From an uncultured Prevotellaceae bacterium (GTDB lineage Bacteria; Bacteroidota; Bacteroidia; Bacteroidales; Bacteroidaceae), in the NCBI GenBank assembly GCA_902780635.1, contig CACZGH010000004.1:1-64000 (forward strand): a stretch of 64,000 nucleotides of DNA, given 5' to 3'. Shown piece by piece: positions 54,123 to 63,983 of the stretch. Position numbers and translations under genes: made by a program. The number at the start of each line of letters is the position of its first letter. Position 1 is the first letter of the stretch. Under the pieces are notes generated by a model. The model did not search any database and had not been told where the DNA came from. It worked only from the letters and a program-made list of their open reading frames with translations.

Positions 54123-54612
54123 CGTACAAATCTTTATATTGGCATTCAAATAACTGGATGGTGGGATGTGAGCCGATATAAGTCTCTATATTTTCTTTCT
54201 TGACCGTCGTATTAAGAGGGGTCTTGTGTACACTTTTCGCACTGGTCTTCTTGGTATAATAATCGCCGCGGAAGTCACAAGTGTAGGTGATGGATTTGAT
54301 AGTGTCGGGTAAAACAGGGAAATTCCCTCTCGCAGTGGCCACGCCTTTGAAGTAAAAATTCTTCAGTTCACCGCTTTCCTTTTCTTTATAATGCCAGTTT
54401 TGCTGGTCCACACGCTCAGTATGCTCCACTCCATGGATGTCTTGATAGGTCACTTCGACATTGTAATAGAGCAACAGCCAGTCGTTGATGGCCATTTCAT
54501 AATTGATAGTCGTGTTGTCAGGACGCTCCATCACACCGTCGTCATCATCACCACAACTCAACAAAGCTGCGACAACCACACACACATAAAGTATAGTATA
54601 AATCTTTCTCAT
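54112..54612 (-). CDS. Small putative lipoprotein
   Basis: The 166-residue protein has a lipobox VVAALLSC (Cys20) followed by GDDDDG, the acidic stretch seen in surface lipoproteins. The remaining ~140 residues are beta-rich (NYEMAINDWLLLYYNVEVTYQDI; IKSITYTCDFRGDYY) and match no family I recognise. It converges on mnmA with an 11-bp overlap of the two stop regions. It is 25 bp past the end of the HAD gene, so it may be the tail of that operon. Confidence 0.75.
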   Translation of the reverse strand: MRKIYTILYVCVVVAALLSCGDDDDGVMERPDNTTINYEMAINDWLLLYYNVEVTYQDIHGVEHTERVDQQNWHYKEKESGELKNFYFKGVATARGNFPVLPDTIKSITYTCDFRGDYYTKKTSAKSVHKTPLNTTVKKENIETYIGSHPTIQLFECQYKDLYAKE

Positions 54613-54637
54613 TATCTTTTTCTGTTAGGGTCTCTCT

Positions 54638-55381
54638 TTACCTTTTGGAGAGACAAGGTGAGAAGGCGATGAGTTCCTCCCAACAGTCACTCAAATCCTT
54701 CATTTTCTTAAAGACAAGATTGGCACCTTCTGCGGCAAGTGTTTGGTCGGGCAGTGGTCCAGTGTTCACCGCTACAGTGAAAATACGGGCGCTCACAGCA
54801 GCGCGCACCCCAAGTGGCGCATTTTCCACGACCATAGCTTCCCATGGCTCCACGCCACATTTACGTAACCCCATCAGGTAAGGGTCTGGGGCTGGCTTCC
54901 CGTGACTCACATCAAAACTGGTCACAATATGCTCTGGGTGTAACAACCCGTGAAATGACTCACAAAGATTGTTGAGCAATGTCAGTTGACCGCTGCCTGT
55001 CACCACACCAATCGTCAGGCCGCTGGCTTTAATCTGGCGCATCAGTGCTTCCACCCCTTCCATTTTCTCCGCTGGACCAAGGGCAGCGAAATGGGCAGAC
55101 TTGGTATCGTACATCTGCTGGGCTTCCTCATGGGTCAACTCCTTATGCAATTGCTCTCGCGCCAGCAATTTGATAGTCTCCACACCACGCATGCCCTCAT
55201 AACGATAGGCGTCGCTGTAAGGCATGTCGATGCCGTACTCTTTCATTGACTCATGCCAGGCTATGGCATGATGGGGCATGGAGTTGTAGAGTACGCCATC
55301 CATGTCAAAAAGCACGGCTTTGAGAGACATGCTCTCAAAGCCATGTTTTTCTAGATAATGCTTGATGGATTGTTCGATCAT
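54638..55381 (-). CDS. HAD-superfamily hydrolase, beta-phosphoglucomutase-like
   Basis: The 247-residue protein has the HAD nucleophile motif LFDMDGVLYNS (about residues 24-34), where the second Asp is the general acid. A helical cap follows. Then motif II VVTGSG, the Lys motif SHGKPAPDPYL and motif IV VVENAPLGVRAA are seen. This matches the phosphatase/mutase subgroup that includes beta-phosphoglucomutases and phosphoglycolate phosphatases. The substrate is uncertain. It starts 3 bp after the pgi stop (a GTG at 55384 overlaps it), suggesting coupling with sugar-phosphate metabolism. Confidence 0.87.
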   Translation of the reverse strand: MIEQSIKHYLEKHGFESMSLKAVLFDMDGVLYNSMPHHAIAWHESMKEYGIDMPYSDAYRYEGMRGVETIKLLAREQLHKELTHEEAQQMYDTKSAHFAALGPAEKMEGVEALMRQIKASGLTIGVVTGSGQLTLLNNLCESFHGLLHPEHIVTSFDVSHGKPAPDPYLMGLRKCGVEPWEAMVVENAPLGVRAAVSARIFTVAVNTGPLPDQTLAAEGANLVFKKMKDLSDCWEELIAFSPCLSKR

Positions 55382-55383
55382 CA

Positions 55384-56736
55384 CTATTTTGCCAGACGCT
55401 CTTTGATAGCTTTGCTCTCAGCCTCATAACCTGGCTTGTCGAGCAAGGCAAACATGTTCTTCTTGTAGGCCTCAACACCAGGCTGGTTGAAAGGATTGAC
55501 ACCTAACACGTTGCCGCTGATTCCGCATGCAATCTCAAAGAAGTAAATCAACTGACCAATGTAGTATTCGTTGAGCTCAGGAACAGAGATGCACAGATTG
55601 GGCACACCACCATCCACATGAGCCAGACGTGTACCCAACTCAGCCATCTTGTTGACTTCGTCCACGCGCTTGCCGGCGAGGAAGTTTAGACCGTCAAGAT
55701 TCTCTTCGTCTTCAGGGAAAAGAAGATGCTTGTTGGGTGTCTCAATACTGATCACCGTCTCAAAGATAGTGCGCTCGCCTTCTTGTATCCACTGACCCAT
55801 GGAGTGAAGGTCGGTAGTGAAGTCGCAGGAGGCGGGGAAGATACCTTTGTGCTCCTTGCCCTCACTCTCGCCGAAAAGCTGTTTCCACCACTCACTGATG
55901 AAGTGCAGTTTGGGCTGATAGTTGACCATGATCTCAATCTTCTTGCCAGCCTCAGCATACAGTGCATTTCTCACTGCGGCATACTGGGCAGCTGGGTTTT
56001 CTTCGAAGGAAGTCTCTTGGCCACACACTTTCTCCATATCGGTTGCACCGTTCACAAGTGCCTTGATGTCAAAACCAGCACAGGCGATAGGAAGCAGACC
56101 TACTGGAGTCAGCACAGAGAAACGCCCACCCACATTGTCAGGAATGATGAAACTCTTATAACCTTCTTTGTCTGCACAGGTGCGGGCAGCACCACGCTTG
56201 GCGTCGGTCACTGCTACGATCACCTTTTGAGCCTCTTCTTTGCCACGCTGGGCTTCACACTGCTTCTTCAGCAGACGGAAAGTGAGGGCTGTCTCTGTGG
56301 TAGTACCTGATTTTGAAATGTTGATGACACCAAATTTCTTGTCTTTCAGATATTCTGTCAGTTCGGCAAGATAGTCTTCGCCGATGTTGTTGCCAGCAAA
56401 CAGAATGACGGGGTTCTTCTTGTCATTGATCAGCCAGGCAAAGGAGTTGCCAAGGGATTCTATCACCGCACGGGCACCAAGATAACTGCCACCGATACCA
56501 GCCACAACAATGGCGTCGCAGTTTGCACGAAGCACATCGGCAGTAGCCTGGATCTCTTCGAGAAACTCGGGAGTGATGGAGGAGGGGAGATGCAGCCACC
56601 CTAAAAAGTCATTGCCTGGGCAGGTGCCATCTTCAAGCGATTGATGGGCTGCTTGGATCTGTGGTTCTAAAGCTTTCACTGCGCCCTCGCTCAGAAACGG
56701 GGCGGCTTTGCTGATGTCTAAACGGATGTTTTTCAT
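55384..56736 (-). CDS. pgi: Glucose-6-phosphate isomerase
   Basis: The 450-residue protein is the short form common in Bacteroidota and Firmicutes. It interconverts glucose 6-phosphate and fructose 6-phosphate in the cytoplasm. Visible signatures are [40 protein letters not shown] (phosphate-binding Ser/Thr), [22 protein letters not shown], the catalytic Glu in [16 protein letters not shown] and the C-terminal [12 protein letters not shown]. It is the first gene of a probable operon with the HAD phosphatase; 94 bp of AT-rich DNA lies between it and gpsA. Confidence 0.96.
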   Translation of the reverse strand: MKNIRLDISKAAPFLSEGAVKALEPQIQAAHQSLEDGTCPGNDFLGWLHLPSSITPEFLEEIQATADVLRANCDAIVVAGIGGSYLGARAVIESLGNSFAWLINDKKNPVILFAGNNIGEDYLAELTEYLKDKKFGVINISKSGTTTETALTFRLLKKQCEAQRGKEEAQKVIVAVTDAKRGAARTCADKEGYKSFIIPDNVGGRFSVLTPVGLLPIACAGFDIKALVNGATDMEKVCGQETSFEENPAAQYAAVRNALYAEAGKKIEIMVNYQPKLHFISEWWKQLFGESEGKEHKGIFPASCDFTTDLHSMGQWIQEGERTIFETVISIETPNKHLLFPEDEENLDGLNFLAGKRVDEVNKMAELGTRLAHVDGGVPNLCISVPELNEYYIGQLIYFFEIACGISGNVLGVNPFNQPGVEAYKKNMFALLDKPGYEAESKAIKERLAK

Positions 56737-56830
56737 TTTTTAAGTTTTTGAGTATTTAAGTTTTTTTGAGGAATTATCTGGTAAAAAATAGAAGTTTAAA
56801 TCACCATTTTTCATTTTTCATTTTCTCCGT

Positions 56831-57826
56831 CTACCTAAAGCTGTCTGTCAGTAGTTTGATTTCTATTTGTGGACTGATGCGCTCGTAAAGGATGTTGTAT
56901 ACAGCATCGAGGATAGGCATGTTGACATGAAGACGCCGATTGATCTCCTTCATACACTTAGTGCCGAAGTAGCCTTCCGCGATCATCTCCATCTCTATCT
57001 GAGCACTCTTCACACTGTAACCCTTGCCGATCATCGTGCCAAAGACACGGTTGCGAGAAAAGTTGGAGTAACCAGTCACCAACTGGTCGCCTAAATAGAC
57101 AGAGTCATATACGTTGCGCTCGATAGGACTGATAACCTTCAGAAAGCGGGCCATCTCCTGAACGGCATTCGACATCAGCACTGCCTGAAAATTGTCACCG
57201 TATTTAAGACCACTACAAATGCCGGCAGCAATGGCGTAGACATTTTTGAGCACAGAGGAATATTCGATGCCTATCACGTCGCTACTTGTCTTGGTCTTGA
57301 TATAGTTGCTCGACAAGAGGTCGGCAAAGGCTTCGGCTTTCTCGTTGTCAGAACAACCAATGGTGAGATAGGAGAGACGTTCCAAGGCCACTTCCTCCGC
57401 GTGCGACGGACCACCAATGCAGGCCAACTGGTCATAGGGTACGTCATATACCTGATGGAAATATTCGGAGCACACCAGATTCTCATCGGGAACGATACCC
57501 TTGATGGCTGTCACGATATACTTGTCACGGATGCGTGTCCTCAGTTTCTTCAGGTGATTTTTCAGATAGGGTGAAGGCGTGACAAATACCAACGTCTTGT
57601 ACTGGTCTACAATTTTGTTGATGTCGCTCGAAAAGTATATCTCGTCGGTGCTGAAATGTACACTAGTCAGATAGGCCGGATTGTGACCCAGTTTCAGAAA
57701 GTCCTCAATGCGGTCGTCACGGCGCATATACCAACCAATGTGATGAGTGTGACCCACCACAATCTTGGCGATGGCTGTGGCCCAGCTGCCTCCACCAATA
57801 ATGGCTATTTTACCGCAGTCGAACAT
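56831..57826 (-). CDS. gpsA: Glycerol-3-phosphate dehydrogenase [NAD(P)+]
   Basis: The 331-residue protein has an N-terminal Rossmann fold (IAIIGGGSWATAIAKIV), LVFVTPSPYLKNHL, VTAIKGIVPDENLVCSEYF and the family stretch CIGGPSHAEEVALERLSYLTIG. The catalytic-domain part SVLKNVYAIAAGICSGLKYGDNFQAVLMSNAVQEM includes the usual Lys. It makes sn-glycerol 3-phosphate for phospholipids. It lies 12 bp after lysS and is probably co-transcribed with it. Confidence 0.95.
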   Translation of the reverse strand: MFDCGKIAIIGGGSWATAIAKIVVGHTHHIGWYMRRDDRIEDFLKLGHNPAYLTSVHFSTDEIYFSSDINKIVDQYKTLVFVTPSPYLKNHLKKLRTRIRDKYIVTAIKGIVPDENLVCSEYFHQVYDVPYDQLACIGGPSHAEEVALERLSYLTIGCSDNEKAEAFADLLSSNYIKTKTSSDVIGIEYSSVLKNVYAIAAGICSGLKYGDNFQAVLMSNAVQEMARFLKVISPIERNVYDSVYLGDQLVTGYSNFSRNRVFGTMIGKGYSVKSAQIEMEMIAEGYFGTKCMKEINRRLHVNMPILDAVYNILYERISPQIEIKLLTDSFR

Positions 57827-57838
57827 AGATACCTCTGT

Positions 57839-59572
57839 TTAAAGGGTTTGGGAGGCTTCTATCCATTTGGCAAACTCGTCTACTTTGGGGTTCTTGTAGC
57901 CAAGTTTGTATTTCTTGTTGACACCGCAGACATCCATCTGAAGCTTCTGTGGATTCACGTCTTTGATATCTGATACTAAATAGTAGCCGCACTTGTTGAG
58001 CACTGGCACCCATTCGGCGCTCACACCCAGTTCTGCCCATTCGGACACGCTGCTCTTGGGAGCCTTCTTCTCTGGCCGCATCTGGGGGAAGAACAGCACT
58101 TCCTGGATGTAGGTCTTTCCTGTCATCAACATCACAAGGCGATCGATACCGATGCCGATACCACTCGTGGGGGGCATACCATACTGAAGGGCGCGCAGGA
58201 AGTCTTGATCGATAATCATCGCCTCGTCGTCACCCTTGTCGGCCAAGCGCATTTGTTCGATGAAACGCTCTTCTTGGTCGATAGGATCGTTGAGCTCGGA
58301 ATAGGCGTTGGCAAGTTCCTTGCCGTTCACCATCAACTCAAAACGCTCTGTCAGACCAGGCTTCGAACGGTGCATCTTGGTGAGAGGAGACATCTCAACA
58401 GGATAGTCGGTGATAAATGTGGGCTGGATGTAGCTGCCCTCACAGAACTCACCGAAAATCTCATCGATCAATTTGCCTTTGCCCATGGTCTCGTCGGTCT
58501 CCATCCCCAATTTTGTACAGACTTCACGGATGGCAGCCTCGTCCATACCGCTCAGGTCATAGCCCGTCTTCTCTTTGATGGCGTCAAGGATAGGCAATCG
58601 GCGGTAGGGGGCTTTGAAACTTACCATCTGACCGTCAATTTCTCGCTCGGTGCTACCGTTGACAGCCACGCAGATGGTCTCAAGCAATTTTTCAGTGAAG
58701 GACATCATCCAGTTGTAGTCTTTATATTGTACATACAACTCCATACAGGTGAACTCTGGGTTGTGGTTGCGGTCCATACCTTCATTGCGGAAGTTCTTGC
58801 CTATCTCATACACTCCCTCAAAGCCACCTACAATCAGACGCTTCAGGTACAATTCGGTGGCGATACGCATGTACATGTCTTGGTCAAGAGCATTGAAATG
58901 GGTGATGAAGGGACGGGCACTGGCACCACCGGCGATGGATTGAAGGGTAGGGGTCTCCACTTCCGTATAGCCGGCTTCATCCAGCACACGGCGCATGGTG
59001 CGAATCACGGTCGCACGTTGCAGGAAGGTTTCTTTCACTCCTTCGTTCACTACCAGATCCACATAACGCTGGCGATAACGTAACTCGGGGTCGTCAAACT
59101 TGTCGTATGCCACGCCATCTTTGTATTTCACAATAGGCAGTGGCTTCAAGCTCTTAGAGAGAAGTGTAAGTGATTGGGCGTGGACGCTGATTTCTCCTGT
59201 CTGGGTGCGGAATACAAAACCACGTACGCCGATGAAGTCGCCAATGTCAAGCAAACGCTTAAAGACAATATTATATAGGTCTTTATTCTCAGTAGGACAA
59301 ATGTCGTCACGGGTGATATATACTTGGATACGGCCTTTTGAGTCTTGCAACTCGGCAAAACTGGCCTTGCCCATCACTCTTCGGCTCATCATACGGCCAG
59401 CGATGACAACAGACCGGGGGGCGTCATCGTCCTTAAATTGCTCTTTGATCTCTGTGGAAAAGGCGTCGGTCGGGAAGGCTGCTGCTGGATAAGGGTTGAT
59501 ACCCATGTTGCGTAACTCTTGCAGACTCTGGCGCCTGCCTATTTCTTGCTCACTAAGTTCTAGTATATTCAT
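57839..59572 (-). CDS. lysS: Lysyl-tRNA synthetase, class II
   Basis: The 577-residue protein has an N-terminal OB-fold anticodon-binding domain (about 55-150, VVIAGRMMSRRVMGKASFAELQDSKGRIQVYI). The class II core shows motif 1 around RTMRRVLDEAGYTEVETPTL, motif 2 FRNEGMDRNHNPEFTCMELY and motif 3 GIGIGIDRLVMLM. A C-terminal extension of about 75 residues after the core (from KAPKSSVSEWAELG, with a helix-hairpin-like pattern) is longer than E. coli LysS. It is, to my knowledge, usual in Bacteroidota. TAATTTTG stands 26 bp upstream. Confidence 0.96.
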   Translation of the reverse strand: MNILELSEQEIGRRQSLQELRNMGINPYPAAAFPTDAFSTEIKEQFKDDDAPRSVVIAGRMMSRRVMGKASFAELQDSKGRIQVYITRDDICPTENKDLYNIVFKRLLDIGDFIGVRGFVFRTQTGEISVHAQSLTLLSKSLKPLPIVKYKDGVAYDKFDDPELRYRQRYVDLVVNEGVKETFLQRATVIRTMRRVLDEAGYTEVETPTLQSIAGGASARPFITHFNALDQDMYMRIATELYLKRLIVGGFEGVYEIGKNFRNEGMDRNHNPEFTCMELYVQYKDYNWMMSFTEKLLETICVAVNGSTEREIDGQMVSFKAPYRRLPILDAIKEKTGYDLSGMDEAAIREVCTKLGMETDETMGKGKLIDEIFGEFCEGSYIQPTFITDYPVEMSPLTKMHRSKPGLTERFELMVNGKELANAYSELNDPIDQEERFIEQMRLADKGDDEAMIIDQDFLRALQYGMPPTSGIGIGIDRLVMLMTGKTYIQEVLFFPQMRPEKKAPKSSVSEWAELGVSAEWVPVLNKCGYYLVSDIKDVNPQKLQMDVCGVNKKYKLGYKNPKVDEFAKWIEASQTL

Positions 59573-59597
59573 ATAGTATGTAAAACGTAATTCACTG

Positions 59598-59605
59598 CAA
59601 AATTA
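59598..59605 (-). promoter_or_regulatory. Candidate -7 box for lysS-gpsA
   Basis: Minus strand TAATTTTG matches TAnnTTTG, 26 bp before the lysS ATG. It faces a like box for the men operon about 126 bp away; the 191-bp divergent gap has no other feature I can support. Confidence 0.5.
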
Positions 59606-59730
59606 CGAAATATTTCCGAAGATTCTCTCCTTTTTACTAATTTTATACATGTCTTTCGGCGTTTTTCTCTTTCATCAACATATTAAAGTGATTTCCCGGC
59701 GAATTTCTATTTCAAATGAAAAAAAATACT

Positions 59731-59738
59731 TAATTTTG
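59731..59738 (+). promoter_or_regulatory. Candidate -7 box for the menaquinone operon
   Basis: TAATTTTG matches TAnnTTTG, 26 bp before the ATG at 59764; no clear -33 element. Confidence 0.5.
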
Positions 59739-59763
59739 CCCATGCTTAAACACACACATAACG

Positions 59764-60177
59764 ATGGACATAGAAAAAATAAAAAGAATCATTGAGAGAC
59801 AACCCAATCTCTCTACGGCACTTGGCATGAATTTCGTCTCCACACCAGATGAGGATATGTGCATGGCTACCATGAAAGTGGATGAGCGAAACAGGCAACC
59901 TTTTGGATTTCTCAGTGGGGGAGCCTCGTTGGCACTGGCGGAAAATCTTGCTGGCGTAGGGTCTTCGGCACTTTGTCCTGGCAAGATATGCGTGGGCATC
60001 AGCGTCAGTGGAGCTCATGTCAAAGCTGTGTCTGAAGGTGATACCGTGACGGCACTGGCTAGGCTGGTTCAGAAAGGACAGCGTCTGCATGTGTGGAATG
60101 TTGAAATCACGGACTCCTCAGGAGATGTCATCTCTACTGTGACGGTCACCAATTATGTCATATCTTCAAAGAAATAA
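59764..60177 (+). CDS. menI: Hotdog-fold thioesterase, probable DHNA-CoA hydrolase
   Basis: The 137-residue protein has the PaaI-type hotdog fold: RQPFGFLSGGASLALAENLAGVGS carries the catalytic Glu region, and ICVGISVSGAHVKAVSEGDTVTALARL is the long central strand pair. It starts a run of menaquinone genes. A role as the hydrolase releasing 1,4-dihydroxy-2-naphthoate from its CoA ester, after MenB, is therefore likely. That role rests on context; related thioesterases with other substrates look alike. Confidence 0.8.
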   Translation: MDIEKIKRIIERQPNLSTALGMNFVSTPDEDMCMATMKVDERNRQPFGFLSGGASLALAENLAGVGSSALCPGKICVGISVSGAHVKAVSEGDTVTALARLVQKGQRLHVWNVEITDSSGDVISTVTVTNYVISSKK

Positions 60178-60184
60178 CCACACA

Positions 60185-61318
60185 ATGACTGGATTTGCTA
60201 TTTACAGATTGCCGTATCAGTCGAACTGCACACTGATGGTACAACAGAAGGAAGAGCCAGAGCAATTGGACTCGCCAAGTTTGCTGGGTGGGAAAAATGG
60301 CTTCGTAGTGGCGCCATTTGTGGTGAGCAAACACTATCCTTTGCTGCTATTGCACCCGGACATCGTCAGACAGGGCTCGCCGGAGGAGATACTTGCACAG
60401 CCACTCTTTGACAATGAAACTTATACAACTGGGCAACTCTTGGACGAGGCCGCTCACGACCGCCCTCAAGGAGAGAACGTCTACAAAGGGACGAAAAGCC
60501 ATTATGCCATAGACTTCGCCAATTTCCACGCTCATATCGTGGGTGGAGAATTCTCAAAAATCGTACTCGCGAGATGTCAGCACAGGCCTAAGAAAGAAGC
60601 TGTCTCGCTCACGCAGATGTTCATCAAAGCCTGCAAGATGTACCCCCGCATGTTCGTGGCGCTCTTCTCTGCACAACCATGTGGAACATGGATTATGGCC
60701 ACACCAGAGGTGTTGCTCGAAGGGGAAGATGACCGATGGCTCACGATGTCTCTCGCTGGCACCATGACACTCACGGGTGATATGCTCCGTTTCGACAATC
60801 CTCCGTCTAAGGTGAAATTTTCCAATCATAATGACCCTTCTATAGGATGGACCGTCAAGAATATACAGGAGCAACGCTATGTCTCTACCTATATCACAGA
60901 GTGTCTGGAGCACTTCGCCACAGACCTGGAGGAAAAAGGACCTTATACTATGAGGGCCGGAAACCTGGTTCATTTGAGGAGTGACTTCTATTTTAGGATG
61001 GAGAAAGAAGATAGGATAGGAGAGTTGATCCAGTCTTTGTATCCTACACCGGCTGTCTGTGGACTGCCTAAGACAGCAGCAAGAGACTTCATCGTCAAGA
61101 ACGAATTCGCACCTCGTGCCTATTACAGTGGGTTTGTAGGACCTCTCGGCGACGCTGCAGAAACACATCTTTTCGTCTCGCTCAGATGTATGAGAATCGA
61201 CCATGACAGTTATAGCCTCTATGCTGGGGGTGGACTGCTGGCAGACAGTGAACTGGAAGCAGAATGGAAAGAGACGGAAGATAAAATGGAGACCATGGGC
61301 GCATTGCTCGACATATAA
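60185..61318 (+). CDS. menF: Isochorismate synthase
   Basis: The 377-residue protein starts at ATG 60185; the open frame starts 30 bp earlier inside the thioesterase gene, which is less likely. Chorismate-binding signatures are SKIVLARCQHRP, ATPEVLLEGEDDRWLTMSLAGTM, the late PTPAVCGLPKTAARDFI and RAYYSGFVGPLGDAAETHLFVSLRCM. It converts chorismate to isochorismate, the first step of menaquinone synthesis. It is 7 bp after the thioesterase and 3 bp before menD. Confidence 0.93.
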   Translation: MTGFAIYRLPYQSNCTLMVQQKEEPEQLDSPSLLGGKNGFVVAPFVVSKHYPLLLLHPDIVRQGSPEEILAQPLFDNETYTTGQLLDEAAHDRPQGENVYKGTKSHYAIDFANFHAHIVGGEFSKIVLARCQHRPKKEAVSLTQMFIKACKMYPRMFVALFSAQPCGTWIMATPEVLLEGEDDRWLTMSLAGTMTLTGDMLRFDNPPSKVKFSNHNDPSIGWTVKNIQEQRYVSTYITECLEHFATDLEEKGPYTMRAGNLVHLRSDFYFRMEKEDRIGELIQSLYPTPAVCGLPKTAARDFIVKNEFAPRAYYSGFVGPLGDAAETHLFVSLRCMRIDHDSYSLYAGGGLLADSELEAEWKETEDKMETMGALLDI

Positions 61319-61321
61319 AGG

Positions 61322-63034
61322 ATGTATTGTAACAAACAGAACGTAAACATATTGACATCGCTGCTCCTCGCACATGGACTGCGACAGGCTGTGGTGTGCC
61401 CTGGAAGCCGGAACGCTCCCATCGTGCACAATCTCTGCTTGTGTGAGCAGGTCAGATGTTACCCGGTCACGGATGAACGTAGTGCGGCTTTTTTTGCGCT
61501 CGGACTTATCTTGGCTACGGGACAGGCGGCGGCCATTTGTGTTACGTCGGGTTCGGCACTGCTCAATGTGGCTCCTGCAGTGGCAGAGGCTTTCTATCAG
61601 CGACTACCGCTGGTGGTCATCTCTGCAGACAGACCGGAGGCATGGATTGGTCAGCTCGACGGGCAAACCTTGCCACAGCAGGGTGCTCTTGCTCGTTTTG
61701 TCAACTTGTCGGTGTCTCTTCCATCGTCGACAAACGATGAGGTGAGTAGGTGGCATTGCAACCGATTGGTCAATGAGGCTCTGATGGCATTGCATTATCC
61801 TGCACCGGCGCCTGTACATATTAATGTCCCTATCACAGAGCCTCTTTTTGATTTCTCTGTGTCTTCATTGCCAAAGGAAAGAGTGGTCACTCAGCATTTC
61901 CATCATGGTCATGGATGCGCAGAATGGGTGGTAGAGCAATGGTTTAGGGCCAAACGGCCTTTGATGGTCATCGGACAGTGTCGAAAAGACCAACATTTTC
62001 AGGTGGATGATGACTGGAGATGCGCTATGCACCTGCTCTCTACAAGAGGGGTACTGCTCTCTGAGCGACTGTGTGGTTATCCGGTGCCCATGATTCCTGT
62101 TGACGAGGCGATGGCTTTGGTGGGCAATGATGAACTTTATACTCCCGACCTTGTTATTTATGCTGGTGGACATGTGGTCAGTAAGAGACTTAAGGCATTC
62201 CTGCGCAAAGCCACCAGTGCTAAGACCATCATGCTGACATCAGGCGGTAGCTTGGAGGATGTCACCATGCATGCTCATGAAGTGGTGGAACTGCCAGACC
62301 CAGCCGACTTTGTCTTTGCCCTTGGAAAAATGTGGAAAAATAGGACGGAAGACCTATCTGCCTTGTATGGAACAAAGGAGGCTCAGTGTGGGTATCACGC
62401 ATGCTGGCAGCAAGTGTTTGACAAAATTGCTACGTTGAAGGAGGAGGAAGCACCAACCTTTTCTCAGATGGAAGTGGTCAGGTATTTCGAACAGCAGTTA
62501 GAGGATATAGACGAGGTGGTGGTACATTATGCCAACAGCAGCGCAGTGAGACTCGCCAATATCTTCGCTGACCACCCTGTCTATTGTAATAGAGGGGTTA
62601 ACGGCATCGAAGGATCGCTTTCAACTGCGGCAGGTCATGCTGCGGCTACTTCGTCCATGGTGATATGTGTCATCGGCGACTTGAGCTTCTTTTATGATCA
62701 AAATGCACTGTGGAACCATCATCTCAAAGGCAACTTCCGTATCATCTTGCTCAACAATGGCAGTGGGGGTATATTCCGCCAATTGGAGGGACTCCAAAAG
62801 AGCGAGGCACTTGATCTTTATGTTAGTGGCTCCCACCAGACGACGGCACAGGGCATCTGCACTCAAAACGACATCGGTTATCTGCATGCTGCCAATCGGG
62901 AGGAGATGCGTATGGCAATGGTCACACTGCTCACGGCACCAACAAACAGACCCATGCTTTTGGAGGTCTTTACAAATACTGACCAAGACGCCGCAGCCCT
63001 CCAGCAGTATTATAACCGCATCGTCCATTCGTAA
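61322..63034 (+). CDS. menD: 2-succinyl-5-enolpyruvyl-6-hydroxy-3-cyclohexene-1-carboxylate synthase
   Basis: The 570-residue ThDP-dependent enzyme joins isochorismate and 2-oxoglutarate. The N-terminal part VVCPGSRNAPIVHN is the MenD variant of the ThDP pyrimidine domain, with RSAAFFALGLILATGQAAAICVTSGSALLNVAPAVAEAFYQ. The C-terminal pyrophosphate domain has NRGVNGIEGSLSTAAGHA and the metal-binding GDLSFFYDQNALWNHHLKGNFRIILLNNGSGGIF. Its length is normal. An octamer array begins 20 bp after its stop. Confidence 0.95.
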   Translation: MYCNKQNVNILTSLLLAHGLRQAVVCPGSRNAPIVHNLCLCEQVRCYPVTDERSAAFFALGLILATGQAAAICVTSGSALLNVAPAVAEAFYQRLPLVVISADRPEAWIGQLDGQTLPQQGALARFVNLSVSLPSSTNDEVSRWHCNRLVNEALMALHYPAPAPVHINVPITEPLFDFSVSSLPKERVVTQHFHHGHGCAEWVVEQWFRAKRPLMVIGQCRKDQHFQVDDDWRCAMHLLSTRGVLLSERLCGYPVPMIPVDEAMALVGNDELYTPDLVIYAGGHVVSKRLKAFLRKATSAKTIMLTSGGSLEDVTMHAHEVVELPDPADFVFALGKMWKNRTEDLSALYGTKEAQCGYHACWQQVFDKIATLKEEEAPTFSQMEVVRYFEQQLEDIDEVVVHYANSSAVRLANIFADHPVYCNRGVNGIEGSLSTAAGHAAATSSMVICVIGDLSFFYDQNALWNHHLKGNFRIILLNNGSGGIFRQLEGLQKSEALDLYVSGSHQTTAQGICTQNDIGYLHAANREEMRMAMVTLLTAPTNRPMLLEVFTNTDQDAAALQQYYNRIVHS

Positions 63035-63053
63035 CTGAATAAAGATGTAATGC

Positions 63054-63133
63054 CTGCACTCCTTTGCTTCTGCACTTCTGAACTTCTGCACTTCTGAACT
63101 CCTTCACTCCTTCACTCCTGAACTTCTAAACTC
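63054..63133. repeat. Intergenic octamer array (CTGAACTC-like)
   Basis: Ten 8-bp units fill most of the 122-bp gap between menD and menB. The commonest are CTGCACTT, CTGAACTT, CTTCACTC and CTGAACTC, differing at two or three positions each. The array ends 23 bp before the menB ATG. It is in phase and consensus close to the arrays at 15.36 and 52.16 kb. Confidence 0.85.
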
Positions 63134-63156
63134 CTAAAATAAATACCCTCAATAAT

Positions 63157-63978
63157 ATGAAAACTAGAGAATGGAAAAAAATCAGGGATTTCGAGGAAAT
63201 CCTTTTTGAAGAGTATAACGGCATCGCCAAAATCACCATCAACCGGCCACGCTATCGCAATGCCTTCACCCCAAAGACGACATGGGAGCTGTCACAAGCC
63301 TTCGCTTATTGTAGGGAGGCGCAGGACATTTCGGTAGTCCTTCTGACAGGTGCTGGTGACAAGGCTTTTTGTTCCGGAGGCGATATGCACGTCAAAGGCA
63401 GAGGTGGCTACGTCGACGAACAGGGAGTGCCACGCCTCAGTGTTCTCGATGTGCAGATGCAGATACGGCGATTGCCCAAACCTGTGATCGCTATGGTCAA
63501 CGGTTATGCGATTGGTGGGGGACATGTGTTGCATCTGGTTTGCGACCTGACCATTGCCAGTGAAAACGCTATTTTCGGACAAACAGGTCCGAAGGTGGGC
63601 TCTTTCGACGCAGGATTCGGCTCGTCCTATCTTGCACGTATCGTGGGGCAGAAGAAAGCACGAGAGATATGGTTCCTCTGTAGACAGTATACAGCAGCAG
63701 AGGCAGAGAGGATGGGTATGGTCAACAAAGTGGTGCCATTTGAGCAACTGGAGGATGAGTGTGTGGAATGGGCTGAAACCATGATGGAGAGAAGTCCTAT
63801 GGCTCTGCGCATGATCAAAGCGGGACTGAATGCTGAACTCGACGGACAGGCGGGCATCCAGCAGCTTGCTGGCGATTGCACCATGCTCTACTATTTCCTC
63901 GATGAGGCGCAGGAGGGTGGAAAGGCATTTCTCGAGAAACGTAAACCTGACTTTAAAAAATATCCTAAAATGCCATAG
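63157..63978 (+). CDS. menB: 1,4-dihydroxy-2-naphthoyl-CoA synthase
   Basis: The 273-residue crotonase-fold enzyme closes the second ring of menaquinone from o-succinylbenzoyl-CoA. The family marks are [21 protein letters not shown] (oxyanion region), [48 protein letters not shown] (with the MenB Asp) and the C-terminal [13 protein letters not shown]. It follows menD with the octamer array in between. Confidence 0.96.
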   Translation: MKTREWKKIRDFEEILFEEYNGIAKITINRPRYRNAFTPKTTWELSQAFAYCREAQDISVVLLTGAGDKAFCSGGDMHVKGRGGYVDEQGVPRLSVLDVQMQIRRLPKPVIAMVNGYAIGGGHVLHLVCDLTIASENAIFGQTGPKVGSFDAGFGSSYLARIVGQKKAREIWFLCRQYTAAEAERMGMVNKVVPFEQLEDECVEWAETMMERSPMALRMIKAGLNAELDGQAGIQQLAGDCTMLYYFLDEAQEGGKAFLEKRKPDFKKYPKMP

Positions 63979-63983
63979 CAAAC

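Noticed and set aside
63054-63133. CRISPR array
   Set aside because: Unit length is 8 bp with no spacers and no cas genes; the same holds for the other arrays.
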